From Clostridium pasteurianum (GTDB lineage: Bacteria; Bacillota; Clostridia; Clostridiales; Clostridiaceae), in contig NZ_MCGV01000001.1 of NCBI RefSeq assembly GCF_001705235.1, forward strand, positions 2,914,001 through 2,978,000: 64,000 bases of DNA, read 5' to 3'. How positions within the stretch are numbered: position 1 is the stretch's first letter; every line of letters starts with the position of its first letter. The position numbers and the translations under genes are program-made. Positions 62,770-64,000 of the stretch are shown one piece after another. The notes under the pieces are model-generated. The model saw only the letters and a program-made list of their open reading frames with translations, was not told the DNA's origin and ran no database searches.

Positions 62770-63630
62770 TTAGGAAATTTTATCGAAGGAATATCCTAAA
62801 CTTTTTAAATATTGAATGATTTGTGGTAAAGCTTGTACTGTTGTTGTTTTAGCAGGAGCATCATGCATTAAAACTACTATGGTTTTTTGATCGCCTGTAT
62901 ATCGTTTTATGTTATTCATTAAGCCGTCAACAGAAACTAGAGGATGTTCAGCATCACCATTTTCATCATTCCAATCCACGAATGTATATCCATTATTTTT
63001 CATAGCATCTCTAAATGGTGCTAATCTTTTTCCAAATGAGCCACCAGGAAATCTCACTAATTTAGGAGTGTATTTATCGCCTGCAATTGATTTTAAAACA
63101 GAGTCACATTTATTAACATCAGCTACAAATAAGTCGGGAGATTCATTATAGCGTATATTATGTGAGTAAGTGTGATTACCAATAGATTCACCATTTTGAA
63201 TTTCCAATTTAACTAAATTAGGATTTCTTTCTGCATTTTGACCAATGAGAAAGAAAGTAGCTTTTATTCCATTAGCATTTAGTATGTCCAATATTTTTGT
63301 GGTGTTAATTGATGGACCATCATCGAAAGTTAAGTAGGCTACTTTTTTAGTGTTAGCATTGTCAGCTCTCCATGGCTCCCAATCACCGGGAACAAGTGAT
63401 GCGATTTGATGTTTATACTTGTCCTTTTTTGAATTATGATGTTTATTCTTTTTAGTGTTTACTTGTGCAACAGCTTTTTTCTGTGCTGCATTAGCATTTG
63501 CAATACTTTTTTTGCGATAATGTTTTCCAAAGGCAAAAAAAGCAGACCAACATATTATGGCAGCACAAACTATTAAAATAGTTCGCTCAATTAATAATTT
63601 TTTAACTTTATTTTGATTTTTTTTATTCAA
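62770..63630 (-). CDS. Membrane-anchored polysaccharide (NodB-type) deacetylase
   Basis: A 286-residue protein. AGAAGGTG lies before TTG 63630, preferred over GTG 63639, which overlaps it. One N-terminal helix (about residues 13-32) anchors it outside the membrane, followed by a Lys/Asn/His-rich linker. The NodB domain has AYLTFDDGPSINTT (catalytic Asp and metal Asp), SIGNHTYSHN (metal His pair), VRFPGGSFG (Arg), TFVDWNDENGDAE and IVVLMHDAP (catalytic His). Such enzymes deacetylate peptidoglycan N-acetylglucosamine or a surface glycan. Monocistronic. Confidence 0.9.
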   Translation of the reverse strand: MNKKNQNKVKKLLIERTILIVCAAIICWSAFFAFGKHYRKKSIANANAAQKKAVAQVNTKKNKHHNSKKDKYKHQIASLVPGDWEPWRADNANTKKVAYLTFDDGPSINTTKILDILNANGIKATFFLIGQNAERNPNLVKLEIQNGESIGNHTYSHNIRYNESPDLFVADVNKCDSVLKSIAGDKYTPKLVRFPGGSFGKRLAPFRDAMKNNGYTFVDWNDENGDAEHPLVSVDGLMNNIKRYTGDQKTIVVLMHDAPAKTTTVQALPQIIQYLKSLGYSFDKIS

Positions 63631-63695
63631 GAATTTCACCTTCTAATGTATTTATAAATAATATATTGTTTTATTTTTATTTTCATTCGTATAAT

Positions 63696-64000
63696 TTATT
63701 GTGGATTTTTTGACGGTCTTATTATCGTAAATATACTGCCAGCTAGAATACATGAATAATAAGAAAGTACTCTCCAAATTAATATGGCTGAAAGTATTTT
63801 ACTTTTTGGAAAAAATAGTTTGAAAATTAAATAAAATCCGCCCTCAGCGCCTCCCTCGCCGCCAGGAAGAGGAATGCATGACATAATTATTGTCAAAAAA
63901 ACTTGTGCAGAAATCATTATTAAAATATTTGCTTCATTAAGTCCAAAACTTCTATAAACGAAGTATGGAACAGAGTAGTATATAGTCCATTGAATAAATG
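63696..64000 (-). CDS. Flippase-like membrane protein (LPG synthase TM / UPF0104), 5' end missing
   Basis: The C-terminal about 100 residues are present and the frame stays open to the window edge (PYFVYRSFGLNEANILIMISAQVF). Two or three transmembrane helices surround SCIPLPGGEGGAEGGFYLIF, the glycine-glutamate motif of the lysylphosphatidylglycerol-synthase membrane-domain family. Family members flip lipids or mediate glycolipid export. The gene ends 66 bp upstream of the deacetylase start on the same strand. Function not assignable further. Confidence 0.75.
   Translation of the reverse strand, partial: FIQWTIYYSVPYFVYRSFGLNEANILIMISAQVFLTIIMSCIPLPGGEGGAEGGFYLIFKLFFPKSKILSAILIWRVLSYYSCILAGSIFTIIRPSKNPQ

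Overview
The window is AT-rich DNA (roughly 30 % GC by eye) with AGGAGG-type ribosome binding sites, frequent TTG and GTG starts, a T-box leader, a BirA-type operator, rubrerythrin and CcpA. This points to a Clostridium. From memory, the order ileS - ccpA - helicase - HAD - MutS-like - galM-like - hisC, then pgm-like - argJ - rubrerythrin, matches the Clostridium acetobutylicum chromosome, so I infer that species or a close relative. No tRNA, rRNA, CRISPR or prophage was seen.

1-15.3 kb is a surface-polysaccharide operon on the + strand, entered in mid-gene. It holds glycosyltransferases, a Wzy-like polymerase and a Wzx-like flippase. It also holds a three-gene dTDP-3-acylamino-3,6-dideoxyhexose cassette (acyltransferase, cupin ketoisomerase, PLP aminotransferase), an ATP-grasp/HAD pair and a pyruvyltransferase. 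It closes with the LytR-CpsA-Psr, CpsB, CpsC and CpsD ligation and phospho-control module and a strong terminator. 15.4-18 kb has an acetyltransferase, an IS3-family remnant and a DUF5050-type lipoprotein, all facing away or degenerate.

18-36 kb is housekeeping: T-box/ileS, ccpA, a large SF1 helicase-nuclease, a Cof-type HAD phosphatase, a membrane MutS-like ATPase, a 3D-domain cell-wall protein, an aldose-epimerase-like gene, hisC and a decayed patatin gene. 36-51 kb looks like an envelope-stress or peptide-defence island. Two LuxR-type two-component systems bracket an ABC exporter with two FtsX-like permeases, a TetR/hydrolase pair with twin operators, three CAAX-protease homologues (one frameshifted), a phosphoesterase and an ICMT-like methyltransferase. 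51-64 kb has bioY with a BirA operator, a BcrAB-like ABC transporter plus SGNH hydrolase, an IS110 element, a phosphoglycerate-mutase-family gene, argJ, a GGDEF-EAL protein, rubrerythrin, a polysaccharide deacetylase and the end of a flippase-like membrane gene.

The most unusual feature is a family of about 190-bp near-perfect palindromes (called family A here). At least eight near-complete copies and four partial or diverged ones occur. Complete copies start inside or within a few bases of a stop codon and always face the same way relative to the upstream gene. They have a conserved apical loop, arms that differ between copies but still pair, and outermost arms that mirror the last codons of the particular host gene. 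A small hairpin module usually follows. One copy is split by the IS110 element. Two further intergenic repeat families (B and C) are intermixed with it. I do not recognise family A as a described element and regard it as the best candidate for something new.
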